The notes beneath the pieces were generated by a model. The model saw only the letters and a list, made by a program, of their open reading frames with translations, ran no database searches and was not told where the DNA came from. A stretch of 64,000 nt of DNA from a virus. Both the position numbers and the translations under genes were made by a program. Numbering within the stretch: the first letter of the stretch is position 1; each line of letters starts with the position of its first letter. The DNA lies in the IMG/VR virus record IMGVR_UViG_3300027844_000680, positions 21,359 to 85,358 of that record, one strand, 5' to 3'. Shown one piece after another: positions 53,503 to 60,656 of this stretch.

Positions 53503-53530
53503 GTTACCTTTTGATCCCCCAGGGTAAGCA
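53503..53530 (+). promoter_or_regulatory. 28-bp promoter-like element, copy H
   Basis: GTTACCTTTTGA then CAGGGTAAGCA. It faces right, about 207 bases before the first gene of the block. Confidence 0.72.
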
Positions 53531-53676
53531 TTGTGAAGGCGGGAGGGAACACCAACCGGCTCTGACGGTGACTGTAAGCTCGGTCCACCGAGGGGATGCA
53601 CCCGGCTCACACCCGGCTCTGCCCCAGCGGTCCAGCCCATGCAGCACACGCCAACTAAAAGAGTGTTCCCGACCCC

Positions 53677-53704
53677 GTTACTTTTCGAGGGGCGAAGGTA
53701 GACG
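53677..53704 (+). promoter_or_regulatory. 28-bp promoter-like element, copy I
   Basis: GTTACTTTTCGA then GAAGGTAGACG. It ends 33 bases before ATG 53738. Confidence 0.8.
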
Positions 53705-53737
53705 AGACAGGGCAGCGAAACACGAAGGGGATACGAC

Positions 53738-54031
53738 ATGGCACAGCAACTCAACGACCTCAAAGGCTCCGACGTAAACGCTGGTGTGGAGAACACGGGC
53801 GGCGGTGGTTTCGGCCTCACAGGGGCGGGCATCGACTTTTACCGGCTCCTGATGATCCGTCAAGCCCTCCAGGTTCAGATGCGGGGGATGCGACTCTCCA
53901 ACAAAGTGCCGCAGGGAACGACCCTGGCTCGTAAGCTCTTGGGCTTCCGTGGCAACAAGGAGTCACTGCTTCGGCAGGTGGACGAACTCATCGCCCGTAT
54001 CCAGGCTGAACGGGACGCTGCCGCCCAATAG
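53738..54031 (+). CDS. Small helical protein, 97 aa
   Basis: ATG preceded by GAAGGGGATACGAC. The N-terminal 30 residues are Gly-rich. The remainder is helical and basic (YRLLMIRQALQVQMRGMRL, then LLRQVDELIARIQAERD), which suggests a coiled-coil or helix-bundle protein. No family recognised. It is the first gene after promoter copies H and I and is followed directly by copy J. Confidence 0.7.
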   Translation: MAQQLNDLKGSDVNAGVENTGGGGFGLTGAGIDFYRLLMIRQALQVQMRGMRLSNKVPQGTTLARKLLGFRGNKESLLRQVDELIARIQAERDAAAQ

Positions 54032-54035
54032 GTCG

Positions 54036-54063
54036 GTTACTTTCCTGCCCATCAGGGTAGACG
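54036..54063 (+). promoter_or_regulatory. 28-bp promoter-like element, copy J
   Basis: GTTACTTTCCTG then TCAGGGTAGACG. It ends 18 bases before ATG 54082 and directly abuts the binding site GGAGGAAGG. Confidence 0.82.
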
Positions 54064-54081
54064 GTGTAGGAGGAAGGCATC

Positions 54082-54252
54082 ATGTTCATCGGCCCCAAAC
54101 TGACCAAGAAGGAACGTGCCGAGTTGGCGAAACGGACAGCAAGTCCCGAGGTTCAAGACCTGCTCGCTGGTCTGCTCGACAGGAACCCACACATCACGCT
54201 GATTGACCGTAAAGGACGGGAAATCAAACGACCCCGTAAGGCGAAAAAGTAA
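54082..54252 (+). CDS. Very small basic protein, 56 aa
   Basis: Begins MFIGPKLTKKERAELAKR and ends RPRKAKK. It has a near-ideal ribosome-binding site (AGGAGGAAGG) and promoter copy J right in front, and its TAA overlaps the next ATG (TAATG). The order is a charged helix, a short strand HITLIDRKG, and a Lys/Arg tail. Its own promoter and strong binding site argue that it is real and well expressed. Function unknown; nucleic-acid binding fits the charge. Confidence 0.75.
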   Translation: MFIGPKLTKKERAELAKRTASPEVQDLLAGLLDRNPHITLIDRKGREIKRPRKAKK

Positions 54253-54590
54253 TGGTTCCCGACCTGACCACTGAATACTTCTGGCACTGCGCCACAGCCG
54301 AGGGTTGGTCAACGACCGTCCAAGGCTCCAAGGGTGCCGAGTACACGGTGTCATGGAACAAGTGGGGTCACAAAAACCAGCACAACGTCCAGTACGACTA
54401 CTCCTGCGACTGCAAGGGGTACAAGTTCAGCAAGGGTCAGGACTGCTCACACATCAAGCGGGTGAAGGCGAGCGGCGACCACTGCAAGTGGATGGAGTTT
54501 TCGGACGGTGGTGATGCCGTCGTCACGAACGGCGACCACCGATGCCCCGAGTGCGGGGATGCGGTTCACTCAATGGGGTGGGGAGTATGA
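54252..54590 (+). CDS. SWIM zinc-finger protein
   Basis: 112 residues, start overlapping the previous stop (TAATG). Residues 52-67 fit the SWIM motif CxC-x(n)-CxH: C52, C54, C65 and H67, after a strand of the SWNKWG...YDYSCDC type. A second Cys/His group (C98, C101, H106; CPECGDAVH) near the end looks like half of another zinc ribbon. SWIM domains bind DNA or proteins. The protein has nothing else, so it is probably an adaptor. It overlaps the following gene by four bases. Confidence 0.8.
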   Translation: MVPDLTTEYFWHCATAEGWSTTVQGSKGAEYTVSWNKWGHKNQHNVQYDYSCDCKGYKFSKGQDCSHIKRVKASGDHCKWMEFSDGGDAVVTNGDHRCPECGDAVHSMGWGV

Positions 54591-54814
54591 ACAAAACCCG
54601 TGACGAGGCCGAGGACCAGATGCGAGCGCAACTGCTGGCCGAGGGTTGGGTCTACATTCCGACTCAAGGGCAGACTGTGGAAGAGAAGCGCCAGGAAGCC
54701 CTGGATTGCATCCTACTCGACAGCCAGCCCTTCACCGAGCGCCGAGAACGACTGATTCCCGCAGAGGGCACGCCAGCCCGTGCCATGTGGGACGAACTGA
54801 TGGAGACACCATGA
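54587..54814 (+). CDS. Small acidic protein, 75 aa
   Basis: ATGA overlap with the SWIM gene; GGGGAG lies just upstream. Mostly helical and acidic, with an aromatic GWVYIPTQGQT strand near residue 20. No motif recognised. Confidence 0.65.
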   Translation: MNKTRDEAEDQMRAQLLAEGWVYIPTQGQTVEEKRQEALDCILLDSQPFTERRERLIPAEGTPARAMWDELMETP

Positions 54815-55392
54815 TCCACTTCCTCAAATCAATGGCCTCAATGCAGGCCAGCATCGGCAAGCCCGAGGGTTTCAACTACTTCGGGACCGAGGACTACGTG
54901 TTCGACCGTGGGGTAGACCAGACGCTCTCCGTGCCATTGACCGAGGATGAACGCCTCTCCCTGTTCCGCAGCATCGACTGCTCTGGACACCGCTTCATGC
55001 AGAAGCAGTGCTTCCACAACGCTCAACTGCTGGCTCTGGACAACCCCGATCTGCAATACGTCGAAGGCTACGCCCAAGGCAACGCCATCATGCCGGTCCA
55101 CCATGCGTGGCTCACCCTCAACGGAAAGCTGATTGATCTGACGTGGCGCACTGACAAGCCCAACCACCAGGGCCGATTGAGCAATCGCATCCTGGGTGTC
55201 ATTCCCGAGGGGTGGCAGTACCGGGGCATCACGTTCAGTGCTGACGAGATCCGAGAGCGGATCGTGAACTCCGGTGAGACCCGTGCTTTCATCGGTGACT
55301 ACACCCGCAGCTTTCCCCTGTTTCGCCAGGAGCGGGTAGGGTGGGAACCAATCCCTTTCAAGACCCCCGTTGAACTGCGAGACAACGCATGA
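54811..55392 (+). CDS. Cysteine-peptidase/transglutaminase-like fold protein, 193 aa
   Basis: Starts by ATGA overlap. It has the order Cys67 in CFHNAQLLAL, a following YVEGYA strand, His98 in VHHAWLTL, and Asp109 in KLIDLTW. This C-NA...EGYA...HAW...hDxTW pattern is that of papain/transglutaminase-like phage proteins, and the three residues would form the catalytic triad. The rest is a helical extension with FRQERVGWEPIPF. Whether it cuts or crosslinks a protein, or has lost activity, cannot be told. It overlaps the next gene by four bases. Confidence 0.65.
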   Translation: MIHFLKSMASMQASIGKPEGFNYFGTEDYVFDRGVDQTLSVPLTEDERLSLFRSIDCSGHRFMQKQCFHNAQLLALDNPDLQYVEGYAQGNAIMPVHHAWLTLNGKLIDLTWRTDKPNHQGRLSNRILGVIPEGWQYRGITFSADEIRERIVNSGETRAFIGDYTRSFPLFRQERVGWEPIPFKTPVELRDNA

Positions 55393-55652
55393 GCAAGCGC
55401 AAACCGATTCCCGAAGAGAAGCCCATCTACGGTGTGAACCACGGAGCAGATCCGGCAACCTCTTTGCTTCGGGTGAAAAAAGCCGATGGCACTATGACCG
55501 ACACTGTGTTCGCAGGGCTTGATCCTGGCGAAGTGGACGACCAAGCCAAACGGGCCATGAAGAAAGCCCTGGAGGACACCACGGATCTTCTGGAAGTCAC
55601 GGTGGTCCTGGCTGCGTACTGGAAAACACAGACTGATCAAACCGTTCATTGA
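55389..55652 (+). CDS. Hypothetical protein, 87 aa
   Basis: ATGA overlap with the previous gene, the last member of a five-gene run joined by four- or one-base overlaps. It has a Pro/Lys-rich start, a strand LLRVKKADGTMTDTVF, and a C-terminal helix. No recognised motif. Confidence 0.62.
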   Translation: MSKRKPIPEEKPIYGVNHGADPATSLLRVKKADGTMTDTVFAGLDPGEVDDQAKRAMKKALEDTTDLLEVTVVLAAYWKTQTDQTVH

Positions 55653-55661
55653 AACGGGGCG

Positions 55662-55689
55662 GTTACTTTTCGACCGTTGAGGGTAGACG
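55662..55689 (+). promoter_or_regulatory. 28-bp promoter-like element, copy K
   Basis: GTTACTTTTCGA then TGAGGGTAGACG. It ends 18 bases before ATG 55708, the same distance as copy J. Confidence 0.82.
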
Positions 55690-55707
55690 GGCCAACAAGG
55701 AGATCCC

Positions 55708-56262
55708 ATGCAGATTCACATGAATACATTTGTCGGTCGCCAGACACCGGAAAGCCGCTTCTCTCACTTCGAGGGTGAAGAGGGAGCCTTGATCGATTTG
55801 GTCGTATCCAACTTCGACACGGCCCGTGAAGGCTACCGGGAAGGCGTCTTGGAAGTCGATGTGAACCCGGTCGGGTTTCGCTCTGGCGTGGCGATGCTGG
55901 CCGATGGGGATACCTTGACCGGGGCTTTTGAGGCTCGACGTAACGGTGAAGACCCCCGCAAGGTGGTCGTGGTCAACGGTCGAGAGAAGCTCCCGGCCAA
56001 GAGCGTTACGGTCATCCTCTATGCCTCAACCGTGCTGGCCGAGGATACCAGCAACGAGCTTGAAGCCGTTGAGGGCAACTACGAGGTTGTCTCGATCAAC
56101 GCCAATCCGTTCGATGGTGACGAGCCAATCGATCCGATGGTTCTAATGCACAATCACTTCGGTTCCACAGGTGGAACCGATACTAATCTGTCCGACGAGG
56201 ACTTCGTTGCGCTGCTGCGTACCGGATTCGAGTTTTGGAAAGACAAAGCCATGTGTGGCTAA
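55708..56262 (+). CDS. DUF3228-family protein
   Basis: 184 residues; ATG with AAGGAGAT upstream. It matches DUF3228 along its whole length: VGRQTPESRFSHFEG at the start, EGYREGVLEV, VNPVGF, GAFEARRNGEDPRKV, KSVTVILYASTVLAED, SINANPF, and MVLMHNHFGSTGGT followed by a WKDKA end. The family is found in bacteria, some eukaryotes and phages; its function is not established. Driven by promoter copy K alone. Confidence 0.85.
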   Translation: MQIHMNTFVGRQTPESRFSHFEGEEGALIDLVVSNFDTAREGYREGVLEVDVNPVGFRSGVAMLADGDTLTGAFEARRNGEDPRKVVVVNGREKLPAKSVTVILYASTVLAEDTSNELEAVEGNYEVVSINANPFDGDEPIDPMVLMHNHFGSTGGTDTNLSDEDFVALLRTGFEFWKDKAMCG

Positions 56263-56272
56263 TGGAGGTCCA

Positions 56273-56458
56273 ATGAAAGGATCAATCGCCAGAGAGGGTC
56301 GGCGCAAACTTGCCGAAGCTCTCGCAGAGGAACGTGCAAAGCGCACACCTCAACAACAACTCGCACGCCTGGACGAAATGTTCGGTAAGGGCAAAGGCGC
56401 AACCAAAGAGCGAGCGAAGCTCGCCAAGCTCACTGGAAAGGTCCAGAAGGAAAAGTAG
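56273..56458 (+). CDS. Small basic helical protein, 61 aa
   Basis: Begins MKGSIAREGRRKLAEALAEE; GGAGG lies just before the ATG at 56273. The core QQQLARLDEMFGKGKGATKERAKL is a charged helix-loop-helix seen in small bacterial and phage proteins. Its stop directly precedes the next ATG. Function unknown. Confidence 0.7.
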   Translation: MKGSIAREGRRKLAEALAEERAKRTPQQQLARLDEMFGKGKGATKERAKLAKLTGKVQKEK

Positions 56459-56716
56459 ATGGCGGTACTTGGCCCAGACGGGCGATTCGCTGATGGAACC
56501 TCTCCCTACGAGGGAGAGACGGATGAAGAGATCCGTGAATCCATAAAGCAAGGCCGCTTCAAGGGCGGTGCCAAGGCCGTCCGTGTCAGCGGTGGTTACT
56601 TCACCGGGTCCAAGAAGGGGGACGACACCCTCCGAGACTTCCTGGGGGGCATCGGTGCTCTCGGAGGCATGGCAAAAGAGGAATACGAAGCCAAGCAAAA
56701 GGCCAAGAGCAAGTGA
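56459..56716 (+). CDS. Hypothetical protein, 85 aa
   Basis: The ATG immediately follows the previous stop, with AAGGAAAAG as binding site. Acidic N-terminus, a strand KAVRVSGGYFTG in the middle, and an Ala/Lys C-terminal helix. GTGA overlaps the next gene. No motif recognised. Confidence 0.62.
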   Translation: MAVLGPDGRFADGTSPYEGETDEEIRESIKQGRFKGGAKAVRVSGGYFTGSKKGDDTLRDFLGGIGALGGMAKEEYEAKQKAKSK

Positions 56717-57390
56717 ACGAGCTACTCGATCTCTATGCGGACCTTACAGAAGAAGCCCGCAACGGTAGGTCTGCCGAGCAGTTCGCTTCAACGGTTTACC
56801 GTATGCTGGCCCTCTCGAACCAGGGCCATGAAATCTCTGTGGACCCCGGGGATGGCACGTTCGTTCTCGATGGCGTCTCCCGCACGGACGAAGAGATTGA
56901 GGCCAGTAGCGTCGTCGTTTACATTGAAGAAGAGTACGGCTACCGCTATTGGGTCTGGCACACCGGGTTCTCTGCCACAGAGCTTGCCGAGTGGTGGCAA
57001 AAGCTCGATTCTGTGATGCGTTACTTCTACCACACCACGGACACTCTTCCCGGCTTGGTTCTGGAGAGCGTGAACTGCCCGGTCGAAGACCTACGTGCGG
57101 TGTATAAGGACGACAAGGAAGCCAACATCGAAGCCTACATCGGTAGCTTGGCCCGCCCGACGTTCCATGAGGCGAACCAAGGTAAAGTCCCAACTTGGTT
57201 CTGTCACATGCACTGCGACGATGACAGCCTCCTTGTTGATGCCGAAGGCAATCGCATCACTCATGCTGGTCACGTAACTGATGAAATGGGCGATGACGAT
57301 CCAGTCATACAAGCGAACAATGTCATCTCGGAACAAGCCAGTGCCGAGTACATGGCGAAGCTCGCTGAAGAACACGCCGAGTCACAGTGA
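56713..57390 (+). CDS. Hypothetical acidic protein, 225 aa
   Basis: Starts with GTG in a GTGA overlap; the binding site AAGAG is weak, so coupling is likely. Strongly acidic. A helical N-terminus leads to a strand VVVYIEEEYGYRYWVW, then Trp-rich helices, and a C-terminal region with a Cys/His group (WFCHMHCDDD) that may bind metal. The stop is directly followed by the tRNA gene on the other strand. No family recognised. Confidence 0.65.
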   Translation: MNELLDLYADLTEEARNGRSAEQFASTVYRMLALSNQGHEISVDPGDGTFVLDGVSRTDEEIEASSVVVYIEEEYGYRYWVWHTGFSATELAEWWQKLDSVMRYFYHTTDTLPGLVLESVNCPVEDLRAVYKDDKEANIEAYIGSLARPTFHEANQGKVPTWFCHMHCDDDSLLVDAEGNRITHAGHVTDEMGDDDPVIQANNVISEQASAEYMAKLAEEHAESQ

Positions 57391-57466
57391 TGGCTGGGGC
57401 GGGTGGACTCGAACCACCATCTCCCGGGTAACAACCGGGCAGGTTGCCAGTTGACCCTACACCCCA
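57391..57466 (-). tRNA. tRNA-Asn (anticodon GUU)
   Basis: On the minus strand it folds as a complete 76-base tRNA with encoded CCA. Acceptor TGGGGTG/CGCCCCA starts with the U1-A72 pair and discriminator G73, as in bacterial tRNA-Asn. The anticodon arm is CCCGG-TTGTTAC-CCGGG with anticodon GTT, and the T arm is GGTGG-TTCGAGT-CCACC. It abuts the stop codon of the rightward gene at its 3' side, and its 5' ten bases overlap the end of the thioredoxin gene. Confidence 0.95.
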
Positions 57467-57789
57467 GCATCATCTTGTAAGAGTTCTTCAATAAAGGAAG
57501 ACAAGGTGCTTTGATCCTGGGCTCCGTGAAGCTCGGACACGATCTCTCCGTCTTTGATGCCAAGGATGTAGGGGATGCTACGAATATCGTAGTCGTCGGC
57601 TACTTCGGGCGCTTCTTCTATGTCTACCCCGACGAAGAGCACCCGGCCAGCGTAGGCTTTCTCCAAGCCTTCCAGAGTAGCCTTTACTGGACGGCAAGGA
57701 CCACACCATTTGGCCCAGAAGTCCACCACGACAGGCCATGCCGCATCGAGCACTACCTCGTCGAAGTCTTTATCTGTCACTGCAATCAT
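57457..57789 (-). CDS. trxA: Thioredoxin
   Basis: 110 residues from ATG 57789 (MIAVTDKDFDE), with GGGAGAGG upstream; an in-frame start nine codons earlier lacks a site. The fold is standard: VVVDFWAKWCGPCRPVK with active-site C29 and C32, VGVDIEEAPEVADDYDI, RSIPYILGIKDGEIV with the cis-Pro. It would reduce disulfides and could support ribonucleotide reductase. The last codons and the TAG overlap the tRNA-Asn gene, so a processed tRNA cuts into the thioredoxin message. Confidence 0.95.
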   Translation of the reverse strand: MIAVTDKDFDEVVLDAAWPVVVDFWAKWCGPCRPVKATLEGLEKAYAGRVLFVGVDIEEAPEVADDYDIRSIPYILGIKDGEIVSELHGAQDQSTLSSFIEELLQDDAGV

Positions 57790-58001
57790 AGACCTCTCCC
57801 ACCTGTGTGAGACCATAGAGAGATCTTTGATGGTGTTGGTATTCCGTTGATTGCTCCGTTGAGGTAACGGATTTCACCCAAGTTGGGATCAGCCTTATGT
57901 CTAAACTCCCAAGACAGGGGGTTCTTATTTGGCACTACGCATGGAATCTGGTCATTTTGGACCACTGACAGGGTACTGATATTTGTCAGCAGGAGGATGC
58001 C
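57790..58001. other. Intergenic region between divergent thioredoxin and thymidine kinase genes
   Basis: 212 bases. It holds the ribosome-binding sites of both genes and presumably their promoters. No copy of the 28-bp element is present, and no clear sigma70 pair was found. Confidence 0.45.
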
Positions 58002-58601
58002 GTGCCGAGGATCATTACACCATTCATGCCCTATCATGGCTGGATTGAAGTCGTGGCCGGTTGCATGTACTCGGGTAAGTCTGAAGAACTTATCCGACGA
58101 CTTCGACGTGCTGCGATTGCCAAGCAGAATGTCATGGCTTTCAAGCCTAAAGTAGACGATAGATACCACCCGACCAACATCGCAACTCACCTTGGAGTGA
58201 CCATTACGGCTCGGGCAGTCGAATCTCCCGATGAGATCTACGACAAGGCCAAGGAAGCCGACGTTGTTGGGATCGACGAGGCCCAGTTCTTCGATCCCAG
58301 CCTTGTTGAAGTGGTCGATCTAATGGCTACGCTGGGCAAGAGGATCGTTATCGCAGGGTTAGACCTGGACTTTAGGGGGGTGCCTTTTGGATCAATGCCC
58401 CATCTTCTCGCTTTGGCTGATGATGTAATCAAGCTCAATGCCGTATGCGTGACTTGTGGTGGACCGGCAACTCACACGTTCCGAACCACCCCCAACCAGC
58501 AGTTGGTGGCTGTTGGATCAATAAACAGCTACGAAGCCCGTTGCCGTGTTCATTGGCTGGAGGGCTTCAAGTCGGAGGGGATCGGGGATGCCAATCTATG
58601 A
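58002..58601 (+). CDS. tdk: Thymidine kinase
   Basis: 199 residues from GTG 58002, with AGGAGG spaced correctly upstream. The P-loop is GCMYSGKS (20-27), followed by basic helices (RRLRRAAIAK) and KPKVDDRY. VVGIDEAQFF supplies the catalytic Glu, and DLDFRGVPF the nucleoside lasso region. Zinc ligands are CVTC and CRVH-like Cys near the end. It makes dTMP from thymidine and ATP. Complete in length for the type II family. Overlaps the next gene by 14 bases. Confidence 0.96.
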   Translation: MPRIITPFMPYHGWIEVVAGCMYSGKSEELIRRLRRAAIAKQNVMAFKPKVDDRYHPTNIATHLGVTITARAVESPDEIYDKAKEADVVGIDEAQFFDPSLVEVVDLMATLGKRIVIAGLDLDFRGVPFGSMPHLLALADDVIKLNAVCVTCGGPATHTFRTTPNQQLVAVGSINSYEARCRVHWLEGFKSEGIGDANL

Positions 58602-58803
58602 ATATCAATGCGAAAAGTGCAGCGAACGCCTGGAAGTGATGCAGCGCATATCAGAGGCCCCTCTCCAGAAGCACCTCAAGAAGCACTATAAAGACAAAAA
58701 AGCCTGTGGGGGGAAGCTGAAGAAACTCATCTCACAGACCTCCTTTTCCCTCAAAGGAGGTGGCTGGGCAGCCGATGGCTATACGGGTGGGTCAAGTGAT
58801 TGA
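58588..58803 (+). CDS. FmdB-like zinc-ribbon protein, 71 aa
   Basis: Begins MPIYEYQCEKCSERLEVMQRI, the hallmark of the FmdB family, and ends with SFSLKGGGWAADGY, the conserved tail. GGAGGGG precedes ATG 58588. The second Cys pair of the usual ribbon is reduced to one Cys (KKACGG), so the zinc site may be incomplete. The family is named for a putative formamidase regulator; its role is unclear. Confidence 0.85.
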   Translation: MPIYEYQCEKCSERLEVMQRISEAPLQKHLKKHYKDKKACGGKLKKLISQTSFSLKGGGWAADGYTGGSSD

Positions 58804-59074
58804 TACCCCAAACTGGCAACCGTCGTCGATTATCAGTCAATAGGGTTACTGTATATGTAGATAGACAGCCGACTGAAGCGGCTGAGATGCGATACAGATT
58901 CAGCCCATATTGATTGGGAAAGTTCATGGTCTCTAAAAAAGCCATCGTCGTGTTGATTCTATCGTAGCACCCCCGTTTTGATTCTGGGCACGCCAACCCC
59001 CTTTGACGATGTGAGTCGTGATCTCCCGTATTTCGGGGTCTCGATTCAGAGATCTCACGTCATGGGAGTGGTGG
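58804..59074. other. Intergenic region with a small hairpin
   Basis: About 270 bases. CAGCCG at 58866-58871 pairs with CGGCTG at 58879-58884 across a seven-base loop, without a T-run. Nothing else distinct is seen, and no 28-bp element. Confidence 0.4.
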
Positions 59075-60655
59075 ATGCACGAAATCAACAACGACGAGAT
59101 TTGGTTCCGATATGGGGATGAGATCGCTACTGTCCCACTCGGAAGAGAGGGTTTAGGTCAGTTACTCTCACATCACGGGTTCGCCCGTCCTTCGAGGCAT
59201 GGCCTCGATAAGATCATCGCCAGGGTACGACAAGAAGGCGGCCCAGACACCGCCCCCCCGGCAGAAGACTTCAAGCCGACGCCGAAAGGCACACAAGACT
59301 ACATTAGCAACCTTGCCGCAGGGGAAGACCCCTCTCCCGTTCCAGATACCCTGGAGGGAGAGGATGAGGGTTCCGATGGCATTGAGCTAACACCCCTCAA
59401 TGTAGAGCAGCATTTCTACTTCTACGAGGAAGACACCGACGATTACCGAACCTTCATCCCACAGGCAAAGGGGTGGGTGCGTACATCAGGAGAAGTTCAC
59501 CGTCTGGTCATCCAATGGTACTCCAACTGGGACGGCCAACCTGTCAGCTTGAATGGCATTAGCCGACGCACAGGGCTTCCCCGTGGTTGGGTCATCGGGT
59601 ATCTCAAATCCCACGGTATCACGCACGATAGCGCCCCCTTCTCCGCTGAAGAGGTCGCCCTGCGAGGCGTTGAGGATCTGGCCCAGGATGCCCTGGCATT
59701 GAAGTTTGGGGCGCTCGCCACCCGTACTGAAGAACTTTCCGCCAAGGAGACCACTGGAGCAGCACGTAAATGGTGGGACTTTGAGGCGTCCGTGTTGTCC
59801 AAGATTCAAGGGTGGATCACCGACAACGACGTTGAATACACCGTTCCAAAGCTCCGGCTGAACCGTGCCGAACGTCCCTACACCCTGGTTACGTCAGCCA
59901 CAGACTTCCATTGGGGGATGCGCTCGTTTAGCGAGGAATCCGGCTACCACTACGACAGGAAAGAAGCGAAGAACCGTCTACGCCAATCCACAGAAGATCT
60001 GTTGAACAGAGCGCCGGGGCAGATGGAGAAGATCATTGTAGCCGTAGGCTCCGACTGGTTCCACGTAGACGGCCCTGGACCACTACCAACCACTACAAGA
60101 GGAACCCCACAATCAGTGGACGGGACTCCTTTTGAGATCATGCTGACCGGAGCAGAACTGTGCCGAGAGCATATCGATATGCTCTCGCAGGTGGCTCCGG
60201 TCACTGTCGTCTTGATGTCGGGCAATCACGACCGACACAACTCCTACGCCTTGCTGCTCTATCTGATGGCTCTTTATGAGTCTTCAGACCGAGTGGAGAT
60301 CGTCAGGAACTTTAGAGCAAGGGTGTACCAGAAGATTGGAAACACCTTGGCGTGCTTTACACACGGAGACGGGGCAAAGGTGAAAGACCTTGGCCCCATT
60401 ATGTCAAAGGAAGCACGGATTGATTGGGGAGATACGACTCATCACGTTGCGTTTGGGGGGCACTTACACCACCAGCGCATACAAGAGGTCGGCGGGATTC
60501 GACATTATTTATTGCCTTCGTTGGCGGAACCGGATGCGTGGCACTCAGCCCACGGGTACGTGACCAGCCAGCCGGGTCTGATGGGAGTGATGGTTGATCT
60601 GACAGACGGACCAACCGGAACACTTTTTTGCCCCGTCAGGGAAGGAGGAACATGA
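59075..60655 (+). CDS. Calcineurin-like metallophosphoesterase with N-terminal HTH
   Basis: 526 residues from ATG 59075, chosen for GGGAG five bases upstream; the frame extends back to GTG 59018. A helix-turn-helix-like segment lies at about 160-200 (LNGISRRTGLPRGWVIGYLKS). The phosphoesterase half has the five metal motifs in order: DFHWG, GSDWFHVD, GNHDRHN, THGDGAK and GGHLHH. The TTTRGTPQSVDG loop is typical of a large-phage subfamily sometimes annotated as oxetanocin-resistance-like. It probably cleaves phosphodiester bonds in nucleotides or nucleic acids. The stop precedes the next start by one base. Confidence 0.85.
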   Translation: MHEINNDEIWFRYGDEIATVPLGREGLGQLLSHHGFARPSRHGLDKIIARVRQEGGPDTAPPAEDFKPTPKGTQDYISNLAAGEDPSPVPDTLEGEDEGSDGIELTPLNVEQHFYFYEEDTDDYRTFIPQAKGWVRTSGEVHRLVIQWYSNWDGQPVSLNGISRRTGLPRGWVIGYLKSHGITHDSAPFSAEEVALRGVEDLAQDALALKFGALATRTEELSAKETTGAARKWWDFEASVLSKIQGWITDNDVEYTVPKLRLNRAERPYTLVTSATDFHWGMRSFSEESGYHYDRKEAKNRLRQSTEDLLNRAPGQMEKIIVAVGSDWFHVDGPGPLPTTTRGTPQSVDGTPFEIMLTGAELCREHIDMLSQVAPVTVVLMSGNHDRHNSYALLLYLMALYESSDRVEIVRNFRARVYQKIGNTLACFTHGDGAKVKDLGPIMSKEARIDWGDTTHHVAFGGHLHHQRIQEVGGIRHYLLPSLAEPDAWHSAHGYVTSQPGLMGVMVDLTDGPTGTLFCPVREGGT

Positions 60656-60656
60656 A

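Larger units (their letters stand above)
53447..53535. repeat. Inverted repeat formed by divergent promoter copies G and H
   Basis: The 14-base arms (53447-53460 and 53522-53535, right arm GGGTAAGCATTGTG) are exact reverse complements 61 bases apart. GTAAC at 53475 mirrors GTTAC at 53503. Confidence 0.8.
53296..53737. other. Second divergent regulatory region, no gene
   Basis: 442 bases between divergent genes, with four promoter-like copies: F and G facing left, H and I facing right. G and H form a mirror pair around two tandem GGAAACTTTC units. A 154-codon frame crosses the region but runs through all these elements and has no binding site, so it is not called. Confidence 0.7.

Noticed and set aside
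53313-53777. 154-codon rightward ORF in the second divergent region
   Set aside because: It crosses promoter copies F, G, H and I and the start of a better gene in another frame.
57391-57466. The tRNA as an integration (att) site
   Set aside because: No integrase and no second copy of the tRNA end is visible in the window.
58866-58884. Hairpin CAGCCG/CGGCTG as a terminator
   Set aside because: Six pairs without a T-run and 60 bases beyond the stop; too weak to call.
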